64,000 bases of DNA, from NCBI GenBank assembly GCA_973895155.1, contig OZ316898.1:558001-622000 (forward strand), read 5' to 3'. Below are positions 12,110 to 25,046 of the stretch, in pieces; the first letter of the stretch is position 1; each line of letters opens with the position of its first letter. Made by a program: the position numbers and the translations under genes. A model generated the notes under the pieces. It searched no databases, was not told the origin of the DNA, and saw only the letters and a list, made by a program, of their open reading frames with translations. Source of the DNA: Marsupella aquatica. Lineage: Eukaryota > Marchantiophyta.

Positions 12110-14640
12110 CTGTGCAAGTCGGAATAGAAAACATCGAAAGAGGGAACAACCAGAGACGGAAAATCAATCATTGTTCTCTCCTCTGAATCGTTCGATATGG
12201 TCCAAGGTTTCTCAAAAAATCAGCAGCGTGCCACCTGCTTCGACCTCGTATACGCGTCCCAACGGGTATCAATCAGTCGGTCGTTTTCAAAACTTCTATA
12301 CAACCTCCCCAGTGAGATTCAAACGAAACAGCAATCTCAAGCCGCAGATTAAATACATACAGACACACAAATGTTGTGAAATATCTCTACACCGAAACGC
12401 AGGCATTGCGTACTTCTCTATCATTTTCTGTTTAGACGGACTTTGAGCCCAACAAACTAGAAACACAGACAAAAGGTGCAGCTTCATAAGCAGATCTCCA
12501 CAGTTAGAACCCACCTCTATCTCTGCGAAAACTATGATACCTCTCCGTATGTCTCTGAAATAAACAAAACAGATATTTAGAGGATCGTTAGGGAGCTGAC
12601 GCATTACCTTGGATGAGAGACAACATCCTTCTATGCTAATAAGTAGACCACAACAGCCTCATGCATGAAATATAACGCGTAGATAGATGTTTGCACAATT
12701 TTTCTAAGAAGTTCGAATCAAAAGACACTTCTCTACATACAGTGCTGTCCCTTTGTGCTGTCCAATAAAGAGTCGACCTTGCTCAATGCTACGTAAGGTA
12801 AACTATGAGCTCAAGAAGATGAGCCTTGCTCAATGTCATGCAAGGTTGTTCCACTTCCGGCCCAGGGACTTGCACTTTGAGGTTCACAGAGAAATTTTCA
12901 ACCTGTGTGAATCTCAAAATCAAGTCCAAAGGCCAAACAAATGTACTACAAGCTAAGATTGAACCTGAGACCAAACCTCGCACAAGCAGCGTTGGCAAGA
13001 TTTTCTCTAACGTCCACGTCCGTCTCTCGGGGATCATTCACCAATCTATCTGTCTCACATGGACCAAATGGCGTCCCCAACTGATTCTACACCATCACAT
13101 CCAGCTAGTTTATTTACAGAAGAAAAATTGTGCCAGCCGGTAGACCTGATTGCTCACCACGAATCCAGAAGTTGCTTTGGACTCCGATTACGATCCATCC
13201 TCTCCAAGCACCACTATCTTTGCACTCTAGGCTTACAATCGAATCCCTAGCTTGCAGGTTGAAGGTCGAGTAAGAAAGGTCCAACGATTATGGAGACAAA
13301 AGTCTCAATCTCACCACTTGCCCTCTTGCCTTTGGCGTCCGTGTCCACCTGATTGTAGAATGATTTCATGTTCATATAAAAGCTTGATTGCCATGATCCT
13401 TCTCAGTTAAACTCATAGGTGTAGTTGGACTTATGGGATCGGCACTGAATTTTGTAAAGCCTTGATTGAATGTCCACCGATAGCCCAAGGACGAAATTAA
13501 TACACTGACATCTCTTCTGAATACAAGAATCCATGCTAATTGTATTTTCTAAAGTGGTAGCCTCAATGAAATCTCTATATAATCACGTAACTGTGCTCGC
13601 TTCAATGTGGTCCACCGCCTCGACTTTCGAACCAACCACAAAGCAAGACTCGCATTCGAAGATGCCAAGGCGACCACGACTCACATTGATAGAGCAAAGC
13701 ATTAAGAGCTGAATCATGAGAAAGAAAGTACTCGAAACATTTCTCGAATGCCCAACAGCCTCAACGACGTTAGCCAAGAATAAAAGGAACAAAATCTTAA
13801 GAGTAGCTGACCCAATGTCTCACCCTTCTCAGAGCTTAAGGCAAAAACTATCAGACGTCGACAACATGGTCCCCAGAAAACTGCAAAGCAAAAGCGAATA
13901 CAGCTTGGTCGAGTCGATTGCGTTGCAAGTCGCTATCACGAACTTGCAATTCAAGATCCAAAGGTATAGAGAAACTGCGCAATTGAACAACCACGCCATG
14001 AGAAACGCACCTTCTTCAATGCGCCAAAACCGATAAATCACATTTACACGAGCATCCAGTCGAGAAAGCGGCTCCGGAGTTGGATTCAACGCTCCACAGG
14101 CTACAGTCCATTGGGATGCAATTCACAGCTGGAGGCGGCATAATTTCGCTCGATCTCTACTGGTTGCATTTCAATGTGCATTCAACGAAGGGGCTGGTCG
14201 TCCTACTTCCCAGCTTCCAATTGACACACCCCACAAATCAATGCAGAGGAGAGCCTCACCAATAGTCTCCTCGCAGTAAACAGATAAACCGGACCGTGAA
14301 AATCCACAGATCTCCCACGCTCTCTCACTCCATCGATCCAGAACACTCTTGGAGGCACCTGAATGAACTCTTGTCCCTCTTGGATGGAGCTCGCTCCCTG
14401 CCTCGTCCAGAATGCCCTCCGTGTTGCTCTCCCCTATACTCACGGACCGCACCTTCGCTGCTGCATCATTCTCCTCTGCCTCCGATCCTTTCGAGCTTAC
14501 AATCAGAGTCGATCAACCTCCCTGCCTCCGATCAAGCCACACCGGAAAGTCTCTGAGGAGAAGAATCAGAGGCCCTCCTTATCTTTAGGTCTGCTCTGCT
14601 ACAAAATCTGAGCTCCACCGGGAGTCTTGGGTTTTATGGT
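12110..14640. other. Probable upstream part of the minus-strand gene, not resolved
   Basis: Several short minus-strand segments here are flanked by AG and GT dinucleotides and read as plausible peptides, for example VENFSVNLKVQVPGPEVEQ near 12840-12900. I could not build a continuous reading frame or find a convincing start codon. The CT-rich block at 14290-14560 could be a promoter or 5' untranslated region read from the minus strand. Confidence 0.3.
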
Positions 14641-17600
14641 TTAGAGCATTTATTTTCCTGGAAAACCATACAGCTTTGACGAGTGAATTATGCAATGACT
14701 CATTAGCTTACCTATCTACCTATCTAATCTTAATAAAACAAATCACACGCTACAGTAGGGAAAGGCTTATGGCCTAGACCGAAACCTCTACTGTGACTAT
14801 GTGGCACATGTAGCGAAGCCTCTAGCCGGTGACTATAGGGCATGTAGAATTGGGGGGAACTGAAAATGGGCAGACATTTATGAGCAAAAGCTTTGGCATT
14901 CAGGCTAGGTAACTTAATTATGCTCTGACCCATCAATGCATGTGTAACTCAAAGTAAAAAAGTTTACCTATAAAACATAAAGCAAACTCCCCCAACACAC
15001 AATTTTGCCACCATATTTTTTTTTGGTTCTAAAGTAGAGCCAACTTCTTCTTCACACTTTATACATAGTTTTGCACTTTAATTTCAGGGATTTTTCATTG
15101 TTGGTTTCTTTTAAAACTCATCAAGGTTTTTCCTTAGTTAAATTTCTGGTTAATGGAATTGTGGGCCACAATGTCCCCTCAAACTTGGGCTTGAGCTCTT
15201 GTTTGTTGGGTGTTGTATCTTGCAATGTACTCTAACCAGGACTACCCATTTCAATTTTTTCTTTGCAATTCTTGGTGCTTTATGGAAACTAATGCACACT
15301 CCAGATTTGACTGCAGGCGTTATGTAACTTCTGGTCTAGTCTTACTGAATATAGTAAAAATAAAATCTCTTAGGCCTTCATGTGTATGAATGCCCTTTTA
15401 TGAGGGCAAGATGGGCATAGAAGCCCCTCTAACTTGAGCTACGCCCTTTTGGGGGGCTGTTATGGCCCGCAATGTCCTGCTATACACACAGAATCCCTGC
15501 AAGATTTTTCTATTTGTGTATTTGTGTGCTTTATGAAAGAGAATCTCTGCTGGCAGCGCATGGACATTTTGAGATTTTCTGTACTTGTATCTTGTTGAAG
15601 AAAATAAAATCTAAACTTGCATAGAATTTGGGTTTGTCTTCAAGTGTGAAGGAAGGAGGAGCATAAAAAAATTTTAATAGCCAGGAAAAATCTTTCATGC
15701 ATTAGAGTGTAATTCCTTGTTACCAGGGCTTAGGGAGAGAGATGTGCTGTTTACAGAGCAACTTGTGCTGTGATGCAACAACTTTAGATGAAGTTCTGGG
15801 GGCTATTATTGCCCATAATACAGTACAGTAGTACACTTAAAGGCCTAGTAGATTTTGTATATTGACTATTGTTAGTAAAAATAGACAAGGAATTTTATAG
15901 TGAGGCTATCCAAACCTTGACCGCACATTCTTCTCCAAGAATGCACCAAAAATTAAAATGAGTAAAAAACCATGAAACACAGCAAGGGCAATAACCTCAA
16001 AACTCAAGTTAAAGCACTTGTTTGTTCTGTGTCTTATGGATTGTTGGCAGGGTGCTATTTTGTGTACATAACAACCTACAAATATCCTTCCATAGGTAGT
16101 GTAGATATGGCAAGGTGTGGTTGCTTCCTCTCCAAAAGGTATGAAAGGTAGAACAACCCCAAAAGTATTTAGTAATGCCCAGTTGCATTGTGGGCTACAA
16201 TGTCCCCCAAAAGGGCTTTGAACCCAAGTTTTTGAGAGGCTGTTGTAGTTCTCAATGTTTTGGTAACAAGGATCTTATGCACTTTCATTCCTACTATCTT
16301 AGGTTTTTTTCTTCTTTTATCACACATGAAGGCAAACTTGAATTGAGATTTTTACTTCTTCGATAAACAAACAAGTAGAGGACAAATCTCAGAATGCCCC
16401 TTGCATAGCCTCGGGTGGGCATACTATTTCATGAAGTACAAAAAAATACAAATATACAAACTTTGAAGGATTTCAGATTACACAAGACACTGGCCCCTTG
16501 CTCCCTTACGCCATAGTCAGGGCCTGAGATGGGCATCTTTCATAAACTAAAGCAAAATGCATAGAGAAAAATCTTGAAGAGATATAAGTGCTACACAACA
16601 CGCTCGGCCCCGGCTTCATCACGCGCCCTCCTACAACGAACACCTTTGCGATTACTAGTGTGGATAAGCTAGGGACCACTGAGTACAACAGCACGTGAGG
16701 AGTGGATAGGACTCCACAACAAAGATTTAGGAGCACTTTATAAGAAGAAACGGTAGTTGTGCTACCATTTTCTCTTACCACTGGCCGCCCACGCCAAAAC
16801 ATCACAAGGAAATCAATGGTCAAGGATGGACTAAAATCAATGTCACAAGATCAACAATCATCATTGTGTCAGCTAAACACTTGGAAGTGCTCTGGGTCTT
16901 TTTTGACCAGAGGACATAGTACATAAGCAGACAAATATCCTGGGGAGGCTGGGACCCACTTTGGTCCACCTTTGGATGGTACTGTCAGTGGTGTCCTCTT
17001 AGTTTGTACAGTGAACTTTAGCCAAAGAGCTAAATCTACTGTGGGGATTGAGAGGTGTGAGGAAAAAATGCAAACTGCTCCCTCCACTCGTTTTGTAAAG
17101 TGCCCCTTAATCACATCACCTAACGATTTCTGGTCAAGACCCACCTAGAACAGTGAAAAAGACACCAAAATTAGACCTATATGCAAAGGTCATGACTGTT
17201 TTTGCAAAAAAGTCTAAAGAAACTTATCTGCAAACTTGCAAACCATGCATGACGGGTGGCTCTTTTTGACAAAAAGTGGTATGGAATGAGGAGATGAAAT
17301 AAACGGTTTGAGTGGGAAAAAATTTGGCAGCCAAAAAGATGTAAGAATATTTCTTACAAACAAGCACCAACAAACCAAAAGCGATCCGTTTATAGATAGG
17401 TCTAAAGTATCAATTGTTTCATGTGGGAAACAACCAGGCCAAGAGCAAGGAACTTGAAGCCCCCATGGACCACAAGGTTAGTCTTTGAAGCTCCCATGGA
17501 CCACATTTCACAAAATTGAGTTTAACTGTAATACATAATATTTATAAATTGAAACTTTTAGTAGGTTTGGGGACATGCTAGAGTTGTAGGTAATTACATG

Positions 17601-20591
17601 TCCATCAAACTGACACTAACTTTTTGGGCCATTTTGGTTGAGTTTTTCATCATGGAATGTGGAGGGGAGAATTTCATTACATCCATTTTCATTTTGAGAA
17701 TATGAAATATAATCTTAGGGTTTGCTTTTCAAGTATCCTCCTTCTCTAATTGTCTTGCAAGTACAAAACTAAGAATGATTTTTTGGGCTCATAGTCATTA
17801 AGGTATGGGCCCCAAATTACTCATGGACCACCAAAATGTGGTCCACGAGAGCACTCTGCCCAACATGGTGGTCTATCGTGGCTTCAGTTTTCAAGAGCAA
17901 GTCTTCCTTTACTCGACGTACAAGTTTCTTAAAAACTAAAATCGAAGCCGAGGAACGCGGCAGTATGTTCCTCACGGCTAGAAAGGTAGATTGGCAGCTA
18001 ACAAGTAGACAGCAAAGGTACCTCAAAAGCTACGAGTCAGTAGGCCCAAACACGCTGTCTTGTCTGGGGTAATTGCCACAGCCTCATTATTGTCCGGTCA
18101 ATACCTGGCAGTTGTACTTGACCTGGAACCCGAAAACCATCATTATCCTCATTATGTTCAATTCCTCTTTACGAATTTCTTTCTTTTGTCTTCATTGTTA
18201 TGACAAAATCACTAATAACATTAGAACTTCCCCAAAAATCAACAAAAGGCACTTATTAGTACCTCTATGCTTTATCGACCCAGTACAGGTACCTGGGTGG
18301 CAGGACGGTTGGTATCCTCGTACTGCCTGTTGGTTCCTACAAGGAGTCCTACTGCAGTCTGCAGTCTCCATACCATTTAGAGCAATTCACCCCAACAGGT
18401 TCCTGCCTTCAGGATAAGCTAATTTGGGGGACCAAATCTATCGGCGACAAAACATCCCAACGATGCTGATAGACCACGTTTGTCATTTTTCCTCTCATTT
18501 TGAGTCCACCTCATCGTTTTGGACTCACTTGGGAATTCTATAGTTGAACCCCCTATTCTATGTGGCGCAACCTTCCTGACCTGCTGCTCTGGAATTAATT
18601 TTCAGAGTTAATTATTTAGCTTTTAATTTTCTAAGGTGAGTATGTTCTTTGATTTTAGTGCCTTTTTATTATAGATAGAAACCCTTAAAAAAAATTATAC
18701 TTCTGTTTTGTAGTATCCTTAAGTACTCATGAATAAACCTCACGTCAGAGTCCCAATCCCCAGGCACTGGCTGTTTGTAAAAATTTTATATATACTATGA
18801 GCCGGACTATGAATTTGGAACCCTGGGCCTTCCACCCCAATCACGCCCTTTATTTCCAATCCTTCAACCATTGTACTAAGCACTTCAGCTCACACTCAAA
18901 ACTCACTAAGAGTATTTTATTATTAAATTGCAAACAAAGTTAGAGCTGAGGTCTAGGATTCTAGACTGAAACCTCTAGACCATCACCCCTAAGGCCCCAC
19001 CAAAATTATGTCTCTGAAAAAAATGATAATATGTTATGTATGTCAAAATGACTAGCATGTATGATGATTTCTGCCATCATTTTTAACCATATTCAAAAAA
19101 TAGGCATTCCCGTTACTTTTACATTTCCAGCTTCTTGAAGCCATGCCTATTCTGGTCAGCTCAAAACAAAATGAATTGTAGTAGAACGGGCCAGCTATGC
19201 TCATAATCCTGCCCACCAATCAATTCGTCTCCCTCTTTTCTGTTGGAATGGAAGAGGGAAACCCGTCCATCCAGCCTGACCATGCAACTGGCCTGGAAAG
19301 TGGGAAAGCCCTCAATGCTCTGACAAAAGAAAGAGTCTTAGGCTTTGTGGGCAAAACACTCTTGGCACCAAAAAAAGGGCACAGGGTCAGCCAAAACAAC
19401 CACGGTCAAATTCCCAGAGGCACAGACAAACCATCATAGAACGGAGAATATAAGTGAAGAGTAACTGGAGTCAACAAATTCAGTGATAATCAAGAGAATC
19501 ACCGTTAATGTGGTCTTATCTTAAACATAACAAAGTAATTGACACGGAGAACAAAAAATGGGCATGGGATCCAGCAGAATCTGCTTGCTTGGATACAGAT
19601 CAAACTAACTAAGCTTTGCTTGATGTTCAAAACACCAGAGACACGGTGAGAAAGCTTGAACAAATTGCGTCATTTTATGCCCATTGTTAGTCTACGGTTC
19701 TGAGAGTCAATTCCTTTAAGCCACATAATTGGCATCCTGAAGGGCAGCATCATTATCTTCTTCCTACAATTACCTTAGAACATCTACACTATGGTTGCCT
19801 GAAAGCTCAAATTTCAGATTAAACAGAAAAAATGATATGGAAGATTAAAATTCAGGGAAACAAGGAAAGACCAAGGGGGGGGGATGTGTGAGTTTCATTT
19901 CTTCAATTTATTCTAATGTCATCAGTGGCTCCTTGCTTTGCAGTGTAATGATTTCCCTATAACTCTATACCGTTTCATACAACTCAATAGTTCCAAACAA
20001 GATAGAATGGACCTTGGTTCTGGCTTGGGGTCTAATAAAAATCGATACTTGTGCCATGGAGATCTCGATGGTAAATTTCACACCTACTTGATGGAAAAAA
20101 TTAGAGTGAAATAGAAGAGCCGTGCGGGGAGCTGTGACTAGAAGAACCTATGATAGTAAAGATTGTCCATGATGCAAATGGACTGATCAGATAGGGATTA
20201 TTCTAATATACCACTCATTGATAGTAAGGAAATGCTTACTACAAACAATCTGGCACATTTTGAGATATGTCAAATTTAAGAGCAAGAATTTGCTGCAAAA
20301 CATTTTGTAATGATAAGTGTACAGCTGTGTAAGGCACATTTTTAAAGTAAAGTGGTCCTCAACAAACTGCATAGTCTTTGTTTCACTTACAGATAGGTAG
20401 CACATCAGAAACCCCAATCAAAAATCAAAACAATAATAAAGCAAAAAAACTAATTTGTCTTGTAAGAAAACTTAGGATTTGCTAAATAGGAACTCAACGT
20501 TCAGAAATACTGATGGTGGAGATTGAAACGCTGTTCATGATTACACTGTTTGCAGTGCTCCTGCCGGTGTGCTGAGTTTATGCTACAAGAA
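14641..20591. other. AT-rich repeat-like DNA without recognised genes
   Basis: Long AT-rich stretch with no family motif. One segment at about 17890-18016 (+) reads as an exon-like block containing TRRTSFLKTKIEAEERG and DWQLTSRQQR before a GTACCT donor-like site, but no partner exon was found. A short direct repeat of the phrase 'cccatggaccaca' occurs at about 17460-17510. The remainder is probably decayed transposon sequence. Confidence 0.4.
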
Positions 20592-21101
20592 CTAGGTGGA
20601 GAATGTTTGCATGAGATATCCACAGCAAATTAGGACTATGTGACAGTCACTAGTGGGTCCAATGCCACCATTTGACCTTAAATCATCACTGGCCATATAA
20701 AAGGAGAGGTGTCCAAGATTTCTCTTTTTCACATTCTTCTCCTCTACCACTGTTTTTGTCATGGCTAGTGGCTCTTTAAACAAAATCAAGTGTAGATGTG
20801 TCCATCTGATAAAGGGAATAATGTGCCTAATAGACCCCCAAAGAGCAGTTTCTTGCTTGATCAATCACCAAAGTCCACTTGTTACCCAATCTATCCGTGC
20901 TGACAGTTTCTTAAAGATAGTTCTTGTGAGGAGCACTATAGGGAGACTGACCACCGCGAACTCTAATTTTCTATCATATGAGCCCATGGTCTTGCCTGTG
21001 GTAATACGCCACAGTTGTGTCGAGATAGAGTCCGTCCGCAATCCAAGAGTGATGAAAATGACACTGGGCGCAATTGTGGGTACTTTTGTGTTTGAACACA
21101 A
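20592..21101 (-). pseudogene. Decayed coding relic of unknown family
   Basis: On the minus strand one reading frame stays open for about 170 codons from 21101 to 20592, with a single internal TGA near 20865. It includes the phrases RIDWVTSGLW and LIKQETALWGSIRH on either side of the stop. A second, inverted copy near 22.5 kb carries the related phrase DWVTNGFLGLIKQETVVWGS with glycine at the stop position, so the stop is probably a GGA to TGA change. Conservation at protein level between two repeat copies suggests a transposon-encoded protein, but I do not recognise the family. Confidence 0.45.
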
Positions 21102-24100
21102 AACTAGTATTAATGGTCTTCAGTCATTTAGGGATTAGTCTTCAGTCCTCTAAAGTTTAGAGGTAGTATAACTGGGTTGCTATCTCCATAATGTTCATCG
21201 TTGCTTTGTTGAGAATCTTTATCATTGCATACAAATCTACTTTTGGATCTCCCCTATTCAGGGACAAATGCTTTGCTAGATCTCTTTGACACAGATTTAC
21301 TAAATCTGCATACTTGGTGTTCAAAAATTATTAAATGTTCTTGAAATGTTTTCAATCTTGTACCGCAAGACCATTATCACAGCCAAGAATTCAAACACTT
21401 GTCAAATTCTCTAAAATCCTTGAAATGTTTGCTCTTTTGAATTTGAGTTGTCTTTGCTTCCACTGCGCACAATTGACCCAAGACAGTTTTTGCATTATGT
21501 CTCGCATTATGCATTCTCAACAAAGTGTAGTTAGGAGAATAAACAATAACATAGCAACAAGGATTGATGACAACATTAAATTCTTGCACACCTTCTTATG
21601 GGCTTTCTCATCAAGTATCCTGGCTACATCCTAAATCCAGGTTGTTGGAAAACGTCAGCTCAGACTAGGCAACAATGCGGAACATAAGAATGCACACAAT
21701 CTCATACTACACCTACAAGACACCAATGATAGAGGAACTCTTGAAGAATCCATAGCTCATGAGAAAGAACATGTGAAGAATGAGGGAGTGAGTGCTTTCC
21801 CTCCAACCTATACCCCCCAAGGGGGACTAAGATGTGTGGCCCTAAATAAGTGGATCTTATCCTAAATTAACCAAGGGTCAACTAACCCTAGTAAGGCCAA
21901 ACTAACTAAAGTCGGGAACTCGAGTCAATTCCTGACACATGTGCAATTGCGTCTTGTTTTTGGGCATGCTCTATCTTGTGGTGGTAATCTGTCACATTTA
22001 GGAATGTCCACTTCAGACAAATTCCCTCTATGCCAAAGATCCGACCAAAGATGCACAATAACATCAAAATCTCCAACATCTGATGTCCCTAAGTGTACCT
22101 CACACCACTACAATGCCGTCTAGATTGCATGCAAACTCTAATGGAAAGACATTGAGCCTCCCAATAACCTCTGGTACAATAGAATCCCCCAAACCTTATG
22201 ATCGACATAAGTAGTCGTGACAAATGTGAAACAATGAACATTTGGATTACGTTCTGTGAGGACAATTCAACAATGAACATCTGAAGACATTACACATTGT
22301 TTTCACATCATTTTTGAAATCCTTGGTAGTTGCCATCGTGGTGCGGCCAACCCTAAACCAAACATTTGACAGTTTGGTCAAGTAGCTTGCATCCATGGAC
22401 AGGTTCAGGGAGACTGCAATTGCAATACTCACTTATGCCATAAACTAGGCTCACGTTCTCATATACCATAGTACACAAATAATGCCCTATACAAGAACAT
22501 TTCACCAAAAACTATCAACAGGGGTAGATTGGGTAACAAATGGATTCTTGGGGTTAATCAAGCAAGAAACAGTTGTTTGGGGGTCTGTTAAGCATATACC
22601 TCTTGACAAAGGGCTTGTGTATCATCAAGTTGCCTTGTAAGAGCATCTCCAAATTTTTACAGGTGAATGCTAAATCCATTATTTAGCCCATCAATCTGGG
22701 GCCTGGAAATTAGAAAAGCACCCATCCAAGATTCACTACCCAATTCTCTCACCAACCATTCCCCTCCTTTGAACTCTATACTCTCCAAACTGTTGATATG
22801 TTATTATACTTAGATTCAAAATCTCAAGCATATGCAAGATCTTATTACACATGGTGGGACCTTTGATGTAGACGAGGATAGAGGGCTGAGATAGAGGGCT
22901 GAGATAGAGGTATCTTGCCTTGCTGCCATTTATTTAGGGACCTGGGCCACCTTGGCAAACCATCCCTCCAAAATAAGCCCCTATACTCTCTTTTCTGCCA
23001 CACATTTGAACCAACTGTTGGAGATACTCTAAGTGAAGGCCAGATAAAGTTGACTTCTTAGTTATGGTACCTCTAAATTTGGCAGGAGCACCCTCTCGTT
23101 TTCCTACCAAGATCCACCCCGCCCAGCAGTTTACTAATACTGGAATAGGAAAACTCAACCGGTACCTGTCCAACCTAATAAACTTGGGAGAGCCAATCTC
23201 AATTTCTACTTCCATTTTGGGGGTAGAAATCTCAATTTCTGCTTCCATTTTGGGGGCCTCACACACAAAACATAAATGATCACGCTTCTGTGTGCAACAG
23301 CAATTGGGAAAGACTACTGTAGACTTTCTGCCACTTCTTTTTGCTGGTTGTGGAAAACTTGTGTAGAAATTATTTTATTTATTGTTTTGGAAGGAATTCT
23401 TTCTGGATGCTTAAGCAAGCTGTGACCTTTCACGTCCTCGGAGTGCTGGATTGATTATTCCTTTCCCATTGGGAGATCTAAGGCAAAGCGCAAGGCGGAG
23501 CTGACCAATGAGCTCCTTCAAATTCCCATCTTGGAGAGATGATTGCAAAATACAAACAGGTCACAGCAGGAGACTGCACCAGACTAACCAGTAAAGGCAA
23601 AATTGAGACCACACCTCCGTGTAAAGTGGATGTCAAGACTATACCTCAATGTAAAGGCGAAATCGAGACTCCAAAATGTCTCCAAAATGTTAAAATTTAA
23701 GGGGAAATACAGGACCAAAATGAACTTTCACAGCATAGTGAAAGTACCGCCTGCCGTCCCGGCCATTGCCGTAAATCAACGCTTCAGATGAGACAAATAA
23801 TTTGAGACTCGGTCTTATTTTATTGACCCAATTCGTGCCACTAACAATAATAACAGATATCAAGATGCAAAGTGTGACAACGTATGGGTGCCCAAAAGTC
23901 TGACCGTACGACTCCCAGGTGTAGTACAGTACTGGAAAGCATTCGGGAGCGAGTCCGAGATGCCCAACGCTGATAAATTCAGACTTGGGAATTTATGTGT
24001 CTGATCGCGTGTGAACTTATTTGTCACTAGAATGAAACCTCTACAGTAGATGGACTCTAGGAGCATCGCTGAAGTTTGGAGTGAAGTTTGGAGTGCTGAA

Positions 24101-24500
24101 AATGGACATTGGAGGCAAAGTGAGTCTCTGAGAGTGATCTACTGTAGTATCATTGTGAACGAAACCAATGAAATGGGGAATCGGTGGATGGACCAAAGGC
24201 TTGCATGTCGGCACTTATATTTAATTAATCAGGCGAGGATTTATAATCGGTGCGCGTGGGACCTACGGACGGAAATGAAACAGTGCCAAATATACGGTAG
24301 AGCGGGCCGGTCGAGAGCAAAGCGCAAGGAAAAAGTACAGTCGAGACGCGTTTGACGTGAATCTGCTTAAGCGGCAGTAAGTTAGAATTAGCGTGCATTG
24401 AGAGAACTTTCAAATTTGTCGTTACGGGCGTCGACATCATCCGCACGTGGCGAAGGGATGTTGGCGCTCGCCGCTGTTTGAGGGTCCCTCAATATAGAGC
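21102..24500. other. Intergenic, repeat-derived
   Basis: No gene recognised apart from the inverted relic at 22.5 kb. Small local duplications are visible: gagggctgagata twice near 22870-22910, and a 35-base unit twice at about 23194-23263 (phrase atttct[a/g]cttccattttg). The right end should include the promoter of the Tubby-like gene. Confidence 0.45.
22505..22610 (+). repeat. Inverted partner of the 20.8-kb relic
   Basis: About 100 bases, including gattgggtaacaa and aatcaagcaagaaac, match the reverse complement of 20815-20910 with scattered substitutions. The two copies lie in opposite orientation about 1.6 kb apart. They could be long inverted ends of one element or two independent copies of one family. 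Confidence 0.65.
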
Positions 24501-24640
24501 CACAGTTGGGGCTGCCCTCACCACCCCACTAGGGTGGACGAGGGACAACCACCGGATGACGGGAGTAAAGCTCAGTTGGACTACTCTTCTGTCCGTCTTC
24601 CAGCCTTCTTCGTCTTCGTCGTCATCGTCAGAAAGATAGC

Positions 24641-24665
24641 GAGGAGGAGGAGGAGGAGGAGGAGA
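24641..24665 (+). repeat. (GAG)n tract in the Tubby-like gene leader
   Basis: Eight consecutive GAG-type triplets, with a second short (GGT)n run near 24785-24800. Both lie 250-400 bases before the chosen ATG, in the probable 5' untranslated region. Purine-rich triplet runs in leaders are common in plants. Confidence 0.8.
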
Positions 24666-25046
24666 CAGGCTACTACTGCTCTGCTACTACGATTACGAGG
24701 GGTGGGGTGGGGTGCAGTGGGGCAGCGAACGAGGAGAACGGATTATGCTCGAGGGAAAGGCCTTCGAGAAGGCTAGGAAGGCTGGTGGTGGTGGTGGTGG
24801 ATCCGCGAAAGGCGAGACGAGCAGGCGTTGGGGATCGAGGAGGAGGAGACGGGAGCGAGACCGGTAGGCATCGTGGAGGAACGAAGAAGATCGACCGAGC
24901 GCTGCTGGCTGTGTGTGTTAATTTTGTTTATTGTGTGGATCGGAAGGAGGTTAGAGAGGTATAGCAGGTTCAGTCGGTGGTTTCGTTCGTCGTCTTCAGC
25001 GTACTCTTCTATAGGTGAAGTGGGAGGGGTCGACAATTTGGCCCTG

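Noticed and set aside
20592-22610. Complete DNA transposon bounded by long inverted repeats
   Set aside because: The matching segments look like parts of a coding region, and no target duplication or terminal motif was visible.
24828-25046. N-terminal extension of the Tubby-like protein
   Set aside because: The frame is open but lacks an ATG, and its peptide does not match the family leader, which starts at 25047.
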